Shown here piece after piece: positions 18,716 through 27,661 of a DNA stretch of 33,674 bases (position 1 is its first letter; the number at the start of each line of letters is the position of its first letter). A program made the translations under genes and the position numbers. This DNA comes from an uncultured Coriobacteriaceae bacterium (GTDB lineage Bacteria > Actinomycetota > Coriobacteriia > Coriobacteriales > Atopobiaceae), in the NCBI GenBank assembly GCA_902790135.1, contig CADAQM010000024.1, positions 1 through 33,674 on the forward strand. The letters run 5' to 3'. The notes beneath the pieces were generated by a model. The model was not told the origin of the DNA. It saw only the letters and a program-made list of their open reading frames with translations, and searched no databases.

Positions 18716-20833
18716 GTGCCAGACAACCAAGACCGTGGGGACAAGGGAGGGTATCCCGGAGGCCCCTACGACCGTCGCCTGAACATCATATACATCATCA
18801 TCGGGCTTGCCCTGGTGGCGTACATGGCGCGTGGCGTCGTCGGCGGCCTGAGGCCGGACGACTCCGTGACCACCCTCACGACCAACGACTTCGTGACCGC
18901 GGTCAAGGAGGATCGCGTGAGCGAGGTCACCTACAAGACCTCCGACGGCAAGCTGACGGGCGGATACTGGTCCGACAAGGAGCTCATAGGCAATAAGAAG
19001 GACAAGAAGAGCTTTGTCAGCTACTACGTTGGCGCCGATAGCCTGCAGGAGCTGATGGCCGACCATCCCAAGGTGGCGTTTACCATCAACACCGAGGACG
19101 GCGGCCTGCTCGAGATGCTGCTCACCACTGTCGTGCCCACGCTCATCATGATGGGCGTGATGGTGTACCTGTTTGGCCAGGTACAGGGGCAGAACAACCG
19201 GGCGATGGGCTTTGGGCACACCAAGGCACAGACCAGCGAGGAGACCAGGCCCAACGTGAAGTTCTCCGATGTCGCGGGCATCGATGAGGCGGTGGAGGAG
19301 TTGCAGGAGGTCCGCGACTTCCTGTCCGAGCCTGAGCGCTACCTCAGGATGGGTGCCAAGATTCCGCACGGCGTGCTTTTGGTCGGCCCTCCGGGATGCG
19401 GCAAGACGCTGCTAGCCAAGGCCATCGCTGGCGAGGCTGGCGTGCCGTTCTTCTCCATCAGCGGCTCCGACTTCGTGGAGATGTTCGTGGGCGTCGGCGC
19501 GAGCCGCGTGCGCGATCTCTTCAAGCAGGCCAAGGAGGCGGCCCCGGCCATCATCTTCATCGACGAGATCGACGCTGTCGGACGTCAGCGCGGAGCAGGC
19601 GTGGGCGGCAGCCACGACGAGCGCGAGCAGACCCTCAACCAGATGCTGGTCGAGATGGACGGCTTCGAGGACAACTCGTCCGTCATCCTGGTCGCCGCCA
19701 CCAACCGTCCGGACATCCTCGACCCGGCGCTGCTGCGCCCGGGCCGCTTTGACCGCCAGGTTACCGTCGACCGTCCCGACGTCAAGGGCCGCGAGAAGAT
19801 CCTGCGCGTCCATGCAGCTAACAAGCCCCTGCGCGGCGAGGTCGACTTTGCGCGCCTGGCCAAGATGACGCCTGGCTTCACTGGCGCCGACCTGGCCAAC
19901 CTCATGAACGAGGCGGCTCTTCTCGCTGCACGCAGGCGCAAGCAGACCATCGGCCTGCCCGAGATCGAGGAGGCCATGGAGCGCGTCATCGCCGGTCCGG
20001 AGAAGAAGGGCCGCGTCATGACGGAGACCGAGCGTCGCACCATCGCCTACCACGAGAGTGGCCATGCGCTGGTGGGACACCTGCTCGACAACGCCGACCC
20101 GGTGCACAAGATCAGCATCATCGCGCGCGGCCGTGCGCTGGGCTACACGCTTTCGCTGCCGGAGGAGGACCACTTCCTCCAGACGCGTAGCGCCATGCTG
20201 GACGAGCTCGCTGTGTTCCTGGCTGGCCGTACGGCCGAGGAGCTTTTCTGCGACGACATTACGACCGGTGCTTCCAACGACCTCGAGCGTGCCACCAAGA
20301 TGGCGCGCGAGATGGTCACTCGCTACGGCATGAGCGAGGCGCTGGGCACCCAGGTATACGGCGAGGCGCAGCGCGAGGTCTTCTTGGGCCGCGACTATGC
20401 CAACCACCAGGACCTCTCCGCCGAGACGACCAAGCGTATCGACGACGAGGTGGAGCGCATCATGCGCGAAGCCCACGAGCGGGCGCGCGCGATACTGACC
20501 GAGCACGCCGACCGCATGCACAATATGGCCGAGGTCCTGCTGGCGCAGGAGACCGTCGAAGGCGAGATGATGGAAGCCCTGCTCAACGGCACCTACGACG
20601 AGTGGGCAGCCGCGCATGCGGACGACGAGCCCGCCAGCGAGCCGCAGGCCGTCGAGCCGACGGAGGCTTCCGACACGCATGACGGTGGCAACGACGACGC
20701 GAATGACACGGACGGGCACGGCGGTCTTGGGGCCCAGCGTCCCATACCGGTGGAGGAGCCATCGCTCGTGCCCATGCCCTTGCCCGAGCGACCGGCGACG
20801 GGTGCGTCGGCGGAGTCGCAGAACAACGCATAA
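18716..20833 (+). CDS. ftsH: FtsH, membrane-bound AAA+ zinc protease
   Basis: 705 residues from a GTG with AAGGAGG upstream. Two membrane helices (about 22-44 and 131-153) flank a periplasmic-side domain. The AAA+ domain carries Walker A GPPGCGKT (224-231), pore motif [13 protein letters not shown], Walker [12 protein letters not shown] and the second region of homology [20 protein letters not shown]. The protease zinc motif HESGH is at about 447-451, with the third metal ligand in the [12 protein letters not shown] region. A tail of about 80 acidic and Pro-rich residues is added. The usual Walker A threonine (GPPGTGKT) is Cys here. FtsH removes damaged membrane proteins and unstable regulators. 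Confidence 0.96.
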   Translation: MPDNQDRGDKGGYPGGPYDRRLNIIYIIIGLALVAYMARGVVGGLRPDDSVTTLTTNDFVTAVKEDRVSEVTYKTSDGKLTGGYWSDKELIGNKKDKKSFVSYYVGADSLQELMADHPKVAFTINTEDGGLLEMLLTTVVPTLIMMGVMVYLFGQVQGQNNRAMGFGHTKAQTSEETRPNVKFSDVAGIDEAVEELQEVRDFLSEPERYLRMGAKIPHGVLLVGPPGCGKTLLAKAIAGEAGVPFFSISGSDFVEMFVGVGASRVRDLFKQAKEAAPAIIFIDEIDAVGRQRGAGVGGSHDEREQTLNQMLVEMDGFEDNSSVILVAATNRPDILDPALLRPGRFDRQVTVDRPDVKGREKILRVHAANKPLRGEVDFARLAKMTPGFTGADLANLMNEAALLAARRRKQTIGLPEIEEAMERVIAGPEKKGRVMTETERRTIAYHESGHALVGHLLDNADPVHKISIIARGRALGYTLSLPEEDHFLQTRSAMLDELAVFLAGRTAEELFCDDITTGASNDLERATKMAREMVTRYGMSEALGTQVYGEAQREVFLGRDYANHQDLSAETTKRIDDEVERIMREAHERARAILTEHADRMHNMAEVLLAQETVEGEMMEALLNGTYDEWAAAHADDEPASEPQAVEPTEASDTHDGGNDDANDTDGHGGLGAQRPIPVEEPSLVPMPLPERPATGASAESQNNA

Positions 20834-20847
20834 GAGGGGAGAGACCC

Positions 20848-22032
20848 ATGTCCATCAACGAGGCCAGCTACGCCTATGGCGCGGCGAAGTCTTCCATCCG
20901 CGAGATCGCAGCCTACGGCGCCGCGAGAAAAGCGCAGGTAGGAGCCGAGAACGTCTACGACTTCAGCTTGGGTAACCCGTCCATTCCCGCGCCGGAAGCC
21001 GTGCGCACCTCCATCGAGCGCAGCCTGGCGCTGCCCCCGACGCAGCTGCATGGCTACACGCCGGCTGCCGGCCTGCCCTCCGCGCGCGAGGCTGTGGCCA
21101 AGTCGCTCAACCGCCGCTTCGGCACCTCCTATGGCCCCGGTGACCTCTACCTCACCTGTGGTGCGGCCGCATCGCTGTCCATCAGCTTCCATGCGCTGGT
21201 CGATCCTGGCGACGAGGTGATCGTCATCGCCCCGTACTTCCCCGAGTACCGCGTGTGGATCGAGACCGCTGGCGCCACCTGCGTCGAGGTCATGGCTGAC
21301 GAGGCCACCTTCCAGATTGACACCGAGGCCGTCGGCGCCGCCATCAACGCGCGCACCAAGGCCGTGGTCATCAACTCGCCCAACAACCCGGTCGGCTCGG
21401 TCTACTCGGCCGCCAACCTGCAGGCCCTCTCCGACGTGCTCCATGCGCGCCAGGAGGAGCTGGGCACGAGCATCTACCTCATCGCCGACGAGCCCTATCG
21501 CGAGATCACCTACGGTGCCGAGGTGCCCTGGGTGCCCTCCATCTACGACCGCACGATCGTGTGCTACTCCTACTCCAAGAGCCTTTCGCTGCCGGGTGAG
21601 CGCATCGGCTGGGTGCTGGTGCCCGACACCAATCCCGACCACGACCGTCTGGTGCTGGCCGTTGCCGGCGCGGGCCGCAAGCTGGGCTTTGTCTGCGCTC
21701 CGGCCATCTTCCAGCGCGTGATCATGGACTGCGTGGACGAGCCGTCCGACGTGGAGGCCTACGCCCGCAACCGCGTGGCGCTGACTGAGGGCCTCTCCAA
21801 GCTGGGCTACGAGTACATCGAGCCGCAGGGCGCGTTCTACCTGTGGGTCAAGGCACTTGAGCCCGACGCTGGCGCCTTCTTCGAGAAGTGCAAGGCGCTC
21901 GACCTGCTGCCCGTGCCCTCCGACTCGTTCGGTTGCTCAGGCTGGATCCGCATCGGTTATTGCGTGAGCTACGAGACCATCGTCAACTCCATGGATGCCT
22001 GGGCGAAGCTCAAGGCCCAGTACGAGGCGTAA
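20848..22032 (+). CDS. PLP-dependent aminotransferase, class I/II
   Basis: 394 residues, starting 14 bp after ftsH with a GGGGAGAG ribosome site, so probably co-transcribed. Fold-type I aminotransferase motifs are in order: NVYDFSLGNPSIPAP near the start, HGYTPAAGLPSAREAVA, the PLP-contacting TCGAAASLSISFHAL, NSPNNPVGSVYS, DEPYREI, and the lysine motif YSYSKSLSLPGERIGWV. GAFYLWVK and the terminal substrate-binding Arg region (GWIRIGY) follow. The likely substrates are aspartate, aromatic or branched-chain amino acids; the sequence does not settle which. Confidence 0.9.
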   Translation: MSINEASYAYGAAKSSIREIAAYGAARKAQVGAENVYDFSLGNPSIPAPEAVRTSIERSLALPPTQLHGYTPAAGLPSAREAVAKSLNRRFGTSYGPGDLYLTCGAAASLSISFHALVDPGDEVIVIAPYFPEYRVWIETAGATCVEVMADEATFQIDTEAVGAAINARTKAVVINSPNNPVGSVYSAANLQALSDVLHARQEELGTSIYLIADEPYREITYGAEVPWVPSIYDRTIVCYSYSKSLSLPGERIGWVLVPDTNPDHDRLVLAVAGAGRKLGFVCAPAIFQRVIMDCVDEPSDVEAYARNRVALTEGLSKLGYEYIEPQGAFYLWVKALEPDAGAFFEKCKALDLLPVPSDSFGCSGWIRIGYCVSYETIVNSMDAWAKLKAQYEA

Positions 22033-22049
22033 CACCGAGACCTAGCAAA

Positions 22050-22137
22050 CCGACCAAAGGAAACCCGTCCATTTGGTCGGACACATGGGACGGTTCCTTT
22101 TGGTCGGCGTCAAAAGCTGGACGAGGGAACCGTCTCT
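22050..22137. repeat. Palindromic intergenic repeat with GGGACGGTTCC modules
   Basis: CCGACCAAAGGAAACCCGTCC (22050-22070, two 10-base halves CCGACCAAAG and the rest) pairs with GGGACGGTTCC (22087-22097) and TTTTGGTCGG (22098-22107). A further ATTTGGTCGG lies in the loop, and an inverted GGAACCGTCTCT follows at 22126-22137. The region can form competing hairpins between the aminotransferase and the PHP gene. It looks like a dispersed repeat of the GGGAC...GTCCC kind; one unit may also act as a weak terminator. Confidence 0.6.
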
Positions 22138-22160
22138 CTATAGCGAGGGGGAGAGTCCGC

Positions 22161-22970
22161 ATGCTGCATATCGCCTGCGACATTCATACGCATACCATTT
22201 TCTCGCGCCACGCGTACTCGACGCTGGAGGAGAACGTGCGCGCGGCCGCGGAGCTGCGCTGTGAGCTGCTGGGCATCACGGACCACTTCTCGGCGATGAT
22301 GCACCCCGAGTCGGCGGCGGGCGTCGACCTACGCGACTACCAGCACTTTCTCAACTTTGAGGTGTGGCCTGAGGTATGCCATGGCGTGCGGCTGATGCAC
22401 GGCTGCGAGGCAGATATCGTGGACCTCGACGGCAACCTCTATGGTTGGGACATGCCGCTGGAGCGCGGACTTGGAGGCCCGGTGGCGGGCCCCACCGAGA
22501 CGCTGCAGCAGGTGGTCTTCCGCGACTGCGACTACGTGATTGCCAGCGTGCACAGCCACCCCTGGGCCGAGGGCGCCTCGCGCGAGCAGCTGACGCGCAT
22601 GTACCTCCGCGCGCTCGAGCATCCCAAGGTGCTGATCTTGGGCCACGTGGGCCGCACCGGGTTGGACTTCGACATCGACGCAGTGGCAAAACGGGCCCGC
22701 GAGCTGGGAAAACTCATCGAGATCAACGAGAGCAGCCTCTACGGGCGCCAGGACTCCACGTCGCGCTGCACCGAGATCGCGCGCCGATGCAAGGCTGCCG
22801 GGTGCATGCTGGCCACAGGCTCCGACGCGCACATCTCCTACGACGTCGCGCGGCTCGACCGCTCCCGCCAGATGCTGGAGGAGATCGGCTACCCCGCGCG
22901 CCTTGTGGCGACTCGCGATGCGGAGACCTTCCTGCGCGCTCTGGAGCGCGCCCTGCCTACAGCTCGATAG
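22161..22970 (+). CDS. PHP-domain phosphoesterase (YcdX/HisK-like)
   Basis: 269 residues starting MLHIACDIHTHTIFSRHAYS. The ATG at 22161 has GAGGGGGAGAG upstream; the longer frame back to 21888 overlaps the aminotransferase and is rejected. PHP metal motifs are in order: DIHTHT, GITDHF, GCEADI, ASVHSHPW, LGHVGR and TGSDAHISYD. This resembles E. coli YcdX-like phosphatases more than histidinol phosphatase; the substrate is unknown. Its 3' end overlaps the convergent exonuclease gene by 14 bp. Confidence 0.85.
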   Translation: MLHIACDIHTHTIFSRHAYSTLEENVRAAAELRCELLGITDHFSAMMHPESAAGVDLRDYQHFLNFEVWPEVCHGVRLMHGCEADIVDLDGNLYGWDMPLERGLGGPVAGPTETLQQVVFRDCDYVIASVHSHPWAEGASREQLTRMYLRALEHPKVLILGHVGRTGLDFDIDAVAKRARELGKLIEINESSLYGRQDSTSRCTEIARRCKAAGCMLATGSDAHISYDVARLDRSRQMLEEIGYPARLVATRDAETFLRALERALPTAR

Positions 22971-23754
22971 ACAGGCCCACGGGGCAGTGGTCGCTGCCAA
23001 ATACCTCGTTGTAAATGGATGCGCTGGTCACGCGGTCGGCGATGCGGTCGCTCACCAAGAAGTAGTCGATGCGCCAGCCAGTGTTGTTCTGACGGGCGCG
23101 GCCGCGATAGCTCCACCAGCTGTATGCGCCGGTCAGGTCGGGATGCAACAAGCGGAAGGTATCGGTAAAGCCGGCGTCGAGCAGCTTGCCAAAGCTCTCG
23201 CGCTCCTCGTCCGAGAAACCCGGGTTGCCGCGGTTGGGGCCGGGGTTCTTGAGGTCGATCTCCTTGTGGGCCACGTTGAAGTCTCCGCAGGTCACCACGG
23301 GTTTGTCGGCATCAAGCTCGCGCAGGAAGTCGCGGTAGCGCGCGTCCCAGGCCAGGCGCGTCTCGATGCGGCGTAGGCCGTCCTGCGCGTTGGGCGTGTA
23401 CACGTCCACAAACCAGTAGGTCGGAAACTCGAGCGCGCAGATGCGCCCCTCGTCGTCGGCCACCTCGGAGCCAATCTGGCGGATGACCTGCAGTGGCTCC
23501 TCGCGGCTCCAGACCGCCGTGCCTGAGTACCCCTTGCGCTCGGCGTAGTTCCAGGTCTGGTGATAGCCCTCAAACTGGACGTCCTTGAGCTTCGCGCGCT
23601 GCTCGTCCTGCAGCTTTGTCTCCTGGACGGCGAAGACGTCTGCATTGAAGGTGGCAAAGATCTCCGCAAAGGAGGGGTCCTTCTTGAGGGTGGCGCGCAG
23701 GCCGTTGACGTTCCACGAGATGAGTCGCAGCTCGCGCGGGGCGGTGGTGGGCAT
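22957..23754 (-). CDS. xth: Exodeoxyribonuclease III / AP endonuclease
   Basis: 265 residues from the ATG at 23754 (AAGGAG on its strand, 5 bp away); an in-frame extension to 23898 would cover the neighbour's 3' end and has no domain. Exonuclease-endonuclease-phosphatase fold motifs are all present: LISWNVNGLRA (N15), VQETKLQ (E45), VDVYTPNAQDG, CGDFNVAH, WWSYRGRARQNNTGWRIDYFLVS and GSDHCPVG. The enzyme cuts at abasic sites in base-excision repair. It is more like the ExoA/XthA group of Gram-positives. Confidence 0.94.
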   Translation of the reverse strand: MPTTAPRELRLISWNVNGLRATLKKDPSFAEIFATFNADVFAVQETKLQDEQRAKLKDVQFEGYHQTWNYAERKGYSGTAVWSREEPLQVIRQIGSEVADDEGRICALEFPTYWFVDVYTPNAQDGLRRIETRLAWDARYRDFLRELDADKPVVTCGDFNVAHKEIDLKNPGPNRGNPGFSDEERESFGKLLDAGFTDTFRLLHPDLTGAYSWWSYRGRARQNNTGWRIDYFLVSDRIADRVTSASIYNEVFGSDHCPVGLSIEL

Positions 23755-23833
23755 GGGGTCTCCTTGGCTCGTTGTTTGACGTGCACAGTATATCCGAGGC
23801 CTCGCCGCGCGTGCTGGCTGCGCCGTGCCGTCA

Positions 23834-24757
23834 TTAGCCCGCGATAAAGTCCAGCAGCCGTGGTAGCTCGCGCTGCAGCTGGGTGTGGCCTTGGCCATAG
23901 GCGTACTGCAGCTTGGTGGTGTCGAGCGTCCCGTTGCTCACGGGCATCTCGTCGGGGCGGATGACCAGCGCGCGACCTTCTCGCTCGATGCCTGCGATGC
24001 GGTCGAGCTCGGCGTTGTAGCGCTCGGGGCGCGTGAGCGTGGCCTCCAACACGTGGGGCTGGCTGCCGAGCAGGCGCGTGTACACCGCACGCTCAATGCC
24101 GGTGAGGGGCTTCTTACGATAGCCGGCGGGGCGCGTCGCAAACATGACAAAGCGCTCGTAGCCATCCTGCTCCGCGAGGTGCAACGGCAGGCCGGCACCG
24201 TGCCCGAGGCCACCATCGTAGTAGGTCTTGCCGTCGATGGGCAGCGGCTTCATGGCAATGGGGATGGTGGAGCTGGCGCGCACGCAGTTGATCATGTGCC
24301 ACACATCGGGCATGTCGTCCTTGGTGAAGCTCACCGAGCGACCGGTTGCGGCTTCGAAGGCCTGTATGCGGATGCGTGCGGGGTTGGCGCAGAAGGTCTC
24401 CCACGCAAAGCCGCAGAAGCCGTCGCGGATGCAGCCTTCGTAGAGGTAGTCGGCGTTAAAGTAGCCATGCCCGCGCAAGAAGCTCGCAAAGCCACCGACA
24501 GGCTCCTTGCCGTCAATGGCGAGAAAGGCCATGTGCACGCGAGTCTGGTCGCGCGAGACGTAGTTGATGGTGTGGCTGGATCCGGCCGAGATTCCGCAGG
24601 CGTAGTCAAAGTGGATGCCCTGCTCGAGCAGCAGGTTGACCATGCCGGCCGTGTAGGCGCCGCGGTAGCCGCCGCCCTCAAAGACGAGCGCACAGTCGTG
24701 AACGTTGTTGGCGAGCGGCTCGTCTGCCCAAACGGGTGCGTCTGGTGTGCTGGACAT
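23834..24757 (-). CDS. Patatin-like phospholipase
   Basis: 307 residues, ATG at 24757 with GAAAGGG on its strand. The oxyanion motif GGGYRG is at 28-33, the nucleophile elbow GISAG at 55-59 (Ser57), and the catalytic Asp is in YYDGGLGHGAGLP, followed by SIPIA-type and RPAGYRKK stretches. This is the YjjU/RssA branch of bacterial patatins, cytoplasmic lipid acyl hydrolases. No signal peptide is visible. It is divergent from the Sir2 gene, with about 100 bp between them. Confidence 0.9.
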   Translation of the reverse strand: MSSTPDAPVWADEPLANNVHDCALVFEGGGYRGAYTAGMVNLLLEQGIHFDYACGISAGSSHTINYVSRDQTRVHMAFLAIDGKEPVGGFASFLRGHGYFNADYLYEGCIRDGFCGFAWETFCANPARIRIQAFEAATGRSVSFTKDDMPDVWHMINCVRASSTIPIAMKPLPIDGKTYYDGGLGHGAGLPLHLAEQDGYERFVMFATRPAGYRKKPLTGIERAVYTRLLGSQPHVLEATLTRPERYNAELDRIAGIEREGRALVIRPDEMPVSNGTLDTTKLQYAYGQGHTQLQRELPRLLDFIAG

Positions 24758-24808
24758 GCGCGGGACCCTTTCTCGGTGCTAGCATCAACGTAGATGGTAC
24801 CCCTTTAG

Positions 24809-24833
24809 ACGTACACAAAAGGTTGGTGTACGT
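24809..24833. promoter_or_regulatory. Perfect inverted repeat in the patatin-Sir2 divergent promoter region
   Basis: ACGTACAC (24809-24816) and GTGTACGT (24826-24833) are exact reverse complements separated by 9 bp. The site lies 26 bp before the Sir2 start and about 50 bp before the divergent patatin start. This fits an operator for a dimeric regulator acting on one or both genes. Confidence 0.45.
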
Positions 24834-24859
24834 TACAGACATAGAGGATGGGAGAAGCC

Positions 24860-25597
24860 ATGGCACGCACGATTACCGATCCGCAAGAGGCAGCGCTGGA
24901 GCTCAAGGAGCGTGTCGATCGCGCGCGGCGCGTGGTGTTCTTTGGCGGTGCGGGCGTCTCCACCGCAAGCGGCATCCCCGACTTCCGCAGCGAGGACGGT
25001 CTCTACCATCAGCACTTCAAGTATCCGCCCGAGATGATGCTCTCGCACAGCTTCTACGTGAGCCATACCAAGGAGTTCTACGACTTCTACCGCGAGCGGA
25101 TGATCTGCCTCACGGCCAAGCCCAACCAGGCGCACTACAAGCTGGCCGAGCTCGAGCGCGACGGCAAGCTTCTGGCAGTGGTGACGCAGAACATCGACGG
25201 CCTGCATCAGGCGGCGGGCTCGCGTGCCGTGCTCGAGCTGCATGGGTCGGTGCACCGCAACATCTGCCAACGCTGCGGGCACGTGCATTCGGCCGAGTGG
25301 GTGCTGGGAACCAAAGGCGTGCCGCGTTGCGAGGAGTGCGGTGGGCCGGTCAAGCCCGATGTGGTGCTCTACGAGGAGAGCCTGGACGAGGACGTCATCA
25401 CCACGAGCCTCAGGGCCATCGCCAGCTGCGACATGCTCATCGTTGGTGGCACGAGCTTGGTGGTCTATCCGGCGGCGGGCCTCATCCGCTACTTCCAGGG
25501 CGATCAGCTGGTCATCTGCAATCTGCAGCCCACGCCCCAGGATTCGGCCGCGGACCTCGTGTGCGCCTGCGACATCGCGAAGGCCTTCGACTGGTAA
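24860..25597 (+). CDS. Sir2-family NAD-dependent protein deacylase (sirtuin)
   Basis: 245 residues from the ATG at 24860 (GGGAGA upstream); an in-frame ATG at 24848 would add four residues but has poor ribosome-site spacing. NAD-binding motif FFGGAGVSTASGIPDFRS, then TQNIDGLHQAAGS, the catalytic HGSVHRNIC, two zinc Cys pairs (CQRC and CEEC), IVGGTSLVVYPAAGLI and ICNLQPTPQD. The domain layout is that of bacterial CobB-like sirtuins. It removes acyl groups from lysines using NAD. Confidence 0.93.
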   Translation: MARTITDPQEAALELKERVDRARRVVFFGGAGVSTASGIPDFRSEDGLYHQHFKYPPEMMLSHSFYVSHTKEFYDFYRERMICLTAKPNQAHYKLAELERDGKLLAVVTQNIDGLHQAAGSRAVLELHGSVHRNICQRCGHVHSAEWVLGTKGVPRCEECGGPVKPDVVLYEESLDEDVITTSLRAIASCDMLIVGGTSLVVYPAAGLIRYFQGDQLVICNLQPTPQDSAADLVCACDIAKAFDW

Positions 25598-25674
25598 GGG
25601 GCACCCGATAGGCGCATGTGCCTTCGGCCGTGCGAGTGCATGGCCGGGGTTTCTCTTGCGTGGCGCAGGGTGGA

Positions 25675-25970
25675 GTTTTTCGCTTGGTGCACTCTGGGGT
25701 TGGGGACGCGGCGAAATTTCACTGCTGGTGCAGTGCATTGGAGGGGGCCTGACGGAAATCTGCGCGCGGTGCGCTGCGTTCGGTTGCGTTGGGCGGGAAT
25801 TTACGCCTGGTGCACCGTGGCGCGGAATCGAGTGCACCAATCGAAAAAAACCGCCGCGACAATCGCACAGGGTGCACCAGGCGAGCATTTTAGCCGCGCC
25901 TCCGATTCCGCAGCGCACCAAGCGCAAACTTTTGCCCCACCCCAGACTCCGGACTGCACCAAGCGCAAAT
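25675..25970. repeat. Long inverted array A: four boxes at 41-bp period, then four inverted boxes
   Basis: GGTGC cores start at 25686, 25727, 25768 and 25809, exactly 41 bp apart, usually in the context CGCTTGGTGCAC. Inverted cores (GCACC) follow at 25834, 25874, 25915 and 25956 (40, 41, 41 bp). Between cores there are G-rich, less conserved stretches ending GGCGGAAA or similar. The two halves form one giant imperfect palindrome. This fills most of the gene-free stretch 25598-26147. A second copy lies at 27264-27559 in the same orientation; over 25809-25970 the two differ at 9 of 162 positions by eye, without gaps. Confidence 0.85.
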
Positions 25971-26147
25971 TTAGTCACACCTCGAACCCTGTGTGTAAGG
26001 CGTGACGATGCGGCCCAAAGTCTCGAGGTCCTTTGCATGTCGGCGCGAATAAAAGGCGAGCTACAAGAGTTGCAGCCCGTCCATGTGCGATCATGTGGCT
26101 ACCGAGTGCCTACATTGCGCCAACATCGCTGTTCTACGCTTCTACCT

Positions 26148-27230
26148 ATGGATATCGTGATTACGGGCAAGAGCGCCCTAACGCTCTACAGGCAAATGAG
26201 GGCAGGTAAACTGCAGCTTAAGGCGGAGCCCATCCCCATGGCTTTCGTCTCATGGGAGAAGCTTGATGGCAAACAAGTGCGGGAGCTAAGCATTCCCGCC
26301 CTCGAGACGTCGGGGCTCTTTACCATAGACAGGCCGCTGGATCTACGCGTGCGAGATACGCGGGATAGGGTGCGCCTCGGGACGGTCGTCTGCCACGCAA
26401 CAACCAAACCGCTCCCAGGCGGTTCGATCGTCGAGCTTACGGCGCCTTGGCACAGTGCCGACTTGCTGCCATTGGAGCAGGGCTGCCGTATCCTTATGGA
26501 CAGCGTGCCGCTGATGATTTTGGACATGGCCGGCCAGCTCTGCGAGTACGTGAACAATGGGAAGATGTCCCATGATGTCGGGATAATGAGGCTCACGGAG
26601 TTGATTTGTGAGTTCTGCGGTACATACGCGAGACACTATCTGAGCCCACGAAACGGCGAGATGACCTTTGAGATCGAGCCCGCAACTACGGTAAGCGAAG
26701 TCAGAGAATACCTGTCTCGCGTGCGTGGCATATCGGGGATCAAGCTTGCACGAGCGTCGGTTGCGTTGGCAGCCGATAGGCTGGCGTCGCCCATGGAGCT
26801 CGTGGTGTACGCGGCGATGGCGTTTCCGCCACGTCTGGGCGGTCTGCACATTCAAGATATGCGGATCAATGAGCCGCTCGACCTGTCGGTGGTGCCCAAG
26901 GGCACGCTTGCTCACCAGCAGTTGACTCCGGATCTTAGGGTTGGAGACCGACCAGTGGTTGTCGAGTACAACGGCAAGGAGCATCTCAAGAAGTATCGTG
27001 TGCGGCAGGACAAGGATCGCGCACAGGACTACGCGAAGCTCGGCATCTACCAGTATCCGCTGATGATCGAAGATGTCTGTTCGGTCGATGCGCTTGAGCG
27101 AACGTTGCGGGACTTTGTTGGCTTGCTGACACCGTACGAGGGTCTCAGCTTTCGCGCCAGAGCGCTGCGCATTCTCCGTGACCGCAAATACAGAGCTGCC
27201 CGGCAGCGCCTGCTCGACACGTATTTATAG
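26148..27230 (+). CDS. Uncharacterised protein with PD-(D/E)xK / DUF559-like C-terminal nuclease signature
   Basis: 360 residues from the ATG at 26148. Another in-frame ATG lies at 26037, and the frame continues open through array A, but that part is not coding-like. No clear ribosome site is present, so the transcript may be leaderless. N-terminal half: MDIVITGKSALTLYRQMRAG, resembling the start of AbiEi-like/coriobacterial multi-copy proteins. C-terminal half: SPMELVVYAAMAFPPRLGG (214-232), then PDLRVGDRPVVVEYNGKEH (261-279), with D262, E273 and H279 placed as in DUF559/Vsr-type endonucleases, and RxxxDKDRAQDYAKLGIYQY. Codons such as cta, agg and ata are commoner than in neighbours, suggesting transfer. 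It stands alone between the two arrays. Function is not known; defence or DNA processing is inference. Confidence 0.65.
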   Translation: MDIVITGKSALTLYRQMRAGKLQLKAEPIPMAFVSWEKLDGKQVRELSIPALETSGLFTIDRPLDLRVRDTRDRVRLGTVVCHATTKPLPGGSIVELTAPWHSADLLPLEQGCRILMDSVPLMILDMAGQLCEYVNNGKMSHDVGIMRLTELICEFCGTYARHYLSPRNGEMTFEIEPATTVSEVREYLSRVRGISGIKLARASVALAADRLASPMELVVYAAMAFPPRLGGLHIQDMRINEPLDLSVVPKGTLAHQQLTPDLRVGDRPVVVEYNGKEHLKKYRVRQDKDRAQDYAKLGIYQYPLMIEDVCSVDALERTLRDFVGLLTPYEGLSFRARALRILRDRKYRAARQRLLDTYL

Positions 27231-27263
27231 CAAAAACGCGGTTCTCCTGAGACGAGGGGAGAT

Positions 27264-27559
27264 AATCTCCTCTTGGTGCAGTCCACGGCCGGGGGCACAG
27301 CGGAATTTTGCGGCTGGTGTACTGCGCTGGACGGTAGTCGACGAAAACTTTCGCTTGGTGCGCTGTGCGCGATGGCGTTGGGAGGGATTTTTCGCGTGGT
27401 GCACCGCGGCGCGGAATCGAGTGCACCAATCGAAAAAAACCGCCGCGACAATCGCACGGGGTGCACCAGGCGAGCATTTTAGCCGCGCCTCCGATTCTGG
27501 AGTGCACTAAGCACAAACTTTTGCTCCACCCCAGACTCTGGACTGCACCAAGCGCAAAT
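27264..27559. repeat. Long inverted array B, direct repeat of array A
   Basis: GGTGC cores (one GGTGT) start at 27275, 27316, 27357 and 27398, then inverted cores (one GCACT) at 27423, 27463, 27504 and 27545. The spacings are 41, 41, 41 and 40, 41, 41, identical to array A at a constant offset of 1589 bp. The right half is nearly identical to copy A. The left half has diverged strongly between boxes but kept the cores and the exact length. It fills most of the gene-free stretch 27231-27661. Confidence 0.85.
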
Positions 27560-27661
27560 CTCTCCACGCAAAACTTTCGAGCGCTGCAACTAGCGGCGCC
27601 AGGCAAACGCGCTGGTGCGCGTACAATAAGACGCACGACTAATCATAAGTGAGGGTCCAAC

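Noticed and set aside
25675..25970. CRISPR-like array
   Set aside because: The period is regular, but repeats are degenerate and short-cored, the 'spacers' resemble one another, half of the units are inverted, and no cas genes are present.
25224..26147. Upstream part of a 668-codon open frame merging Sir2 and array A into the nuclease-like gene
   Set aside because: It overlaps sir2 in another frame and runs through non-coding repeat DNA with Arg/Ser-rich, family-less translation; it is open only because of high GC.
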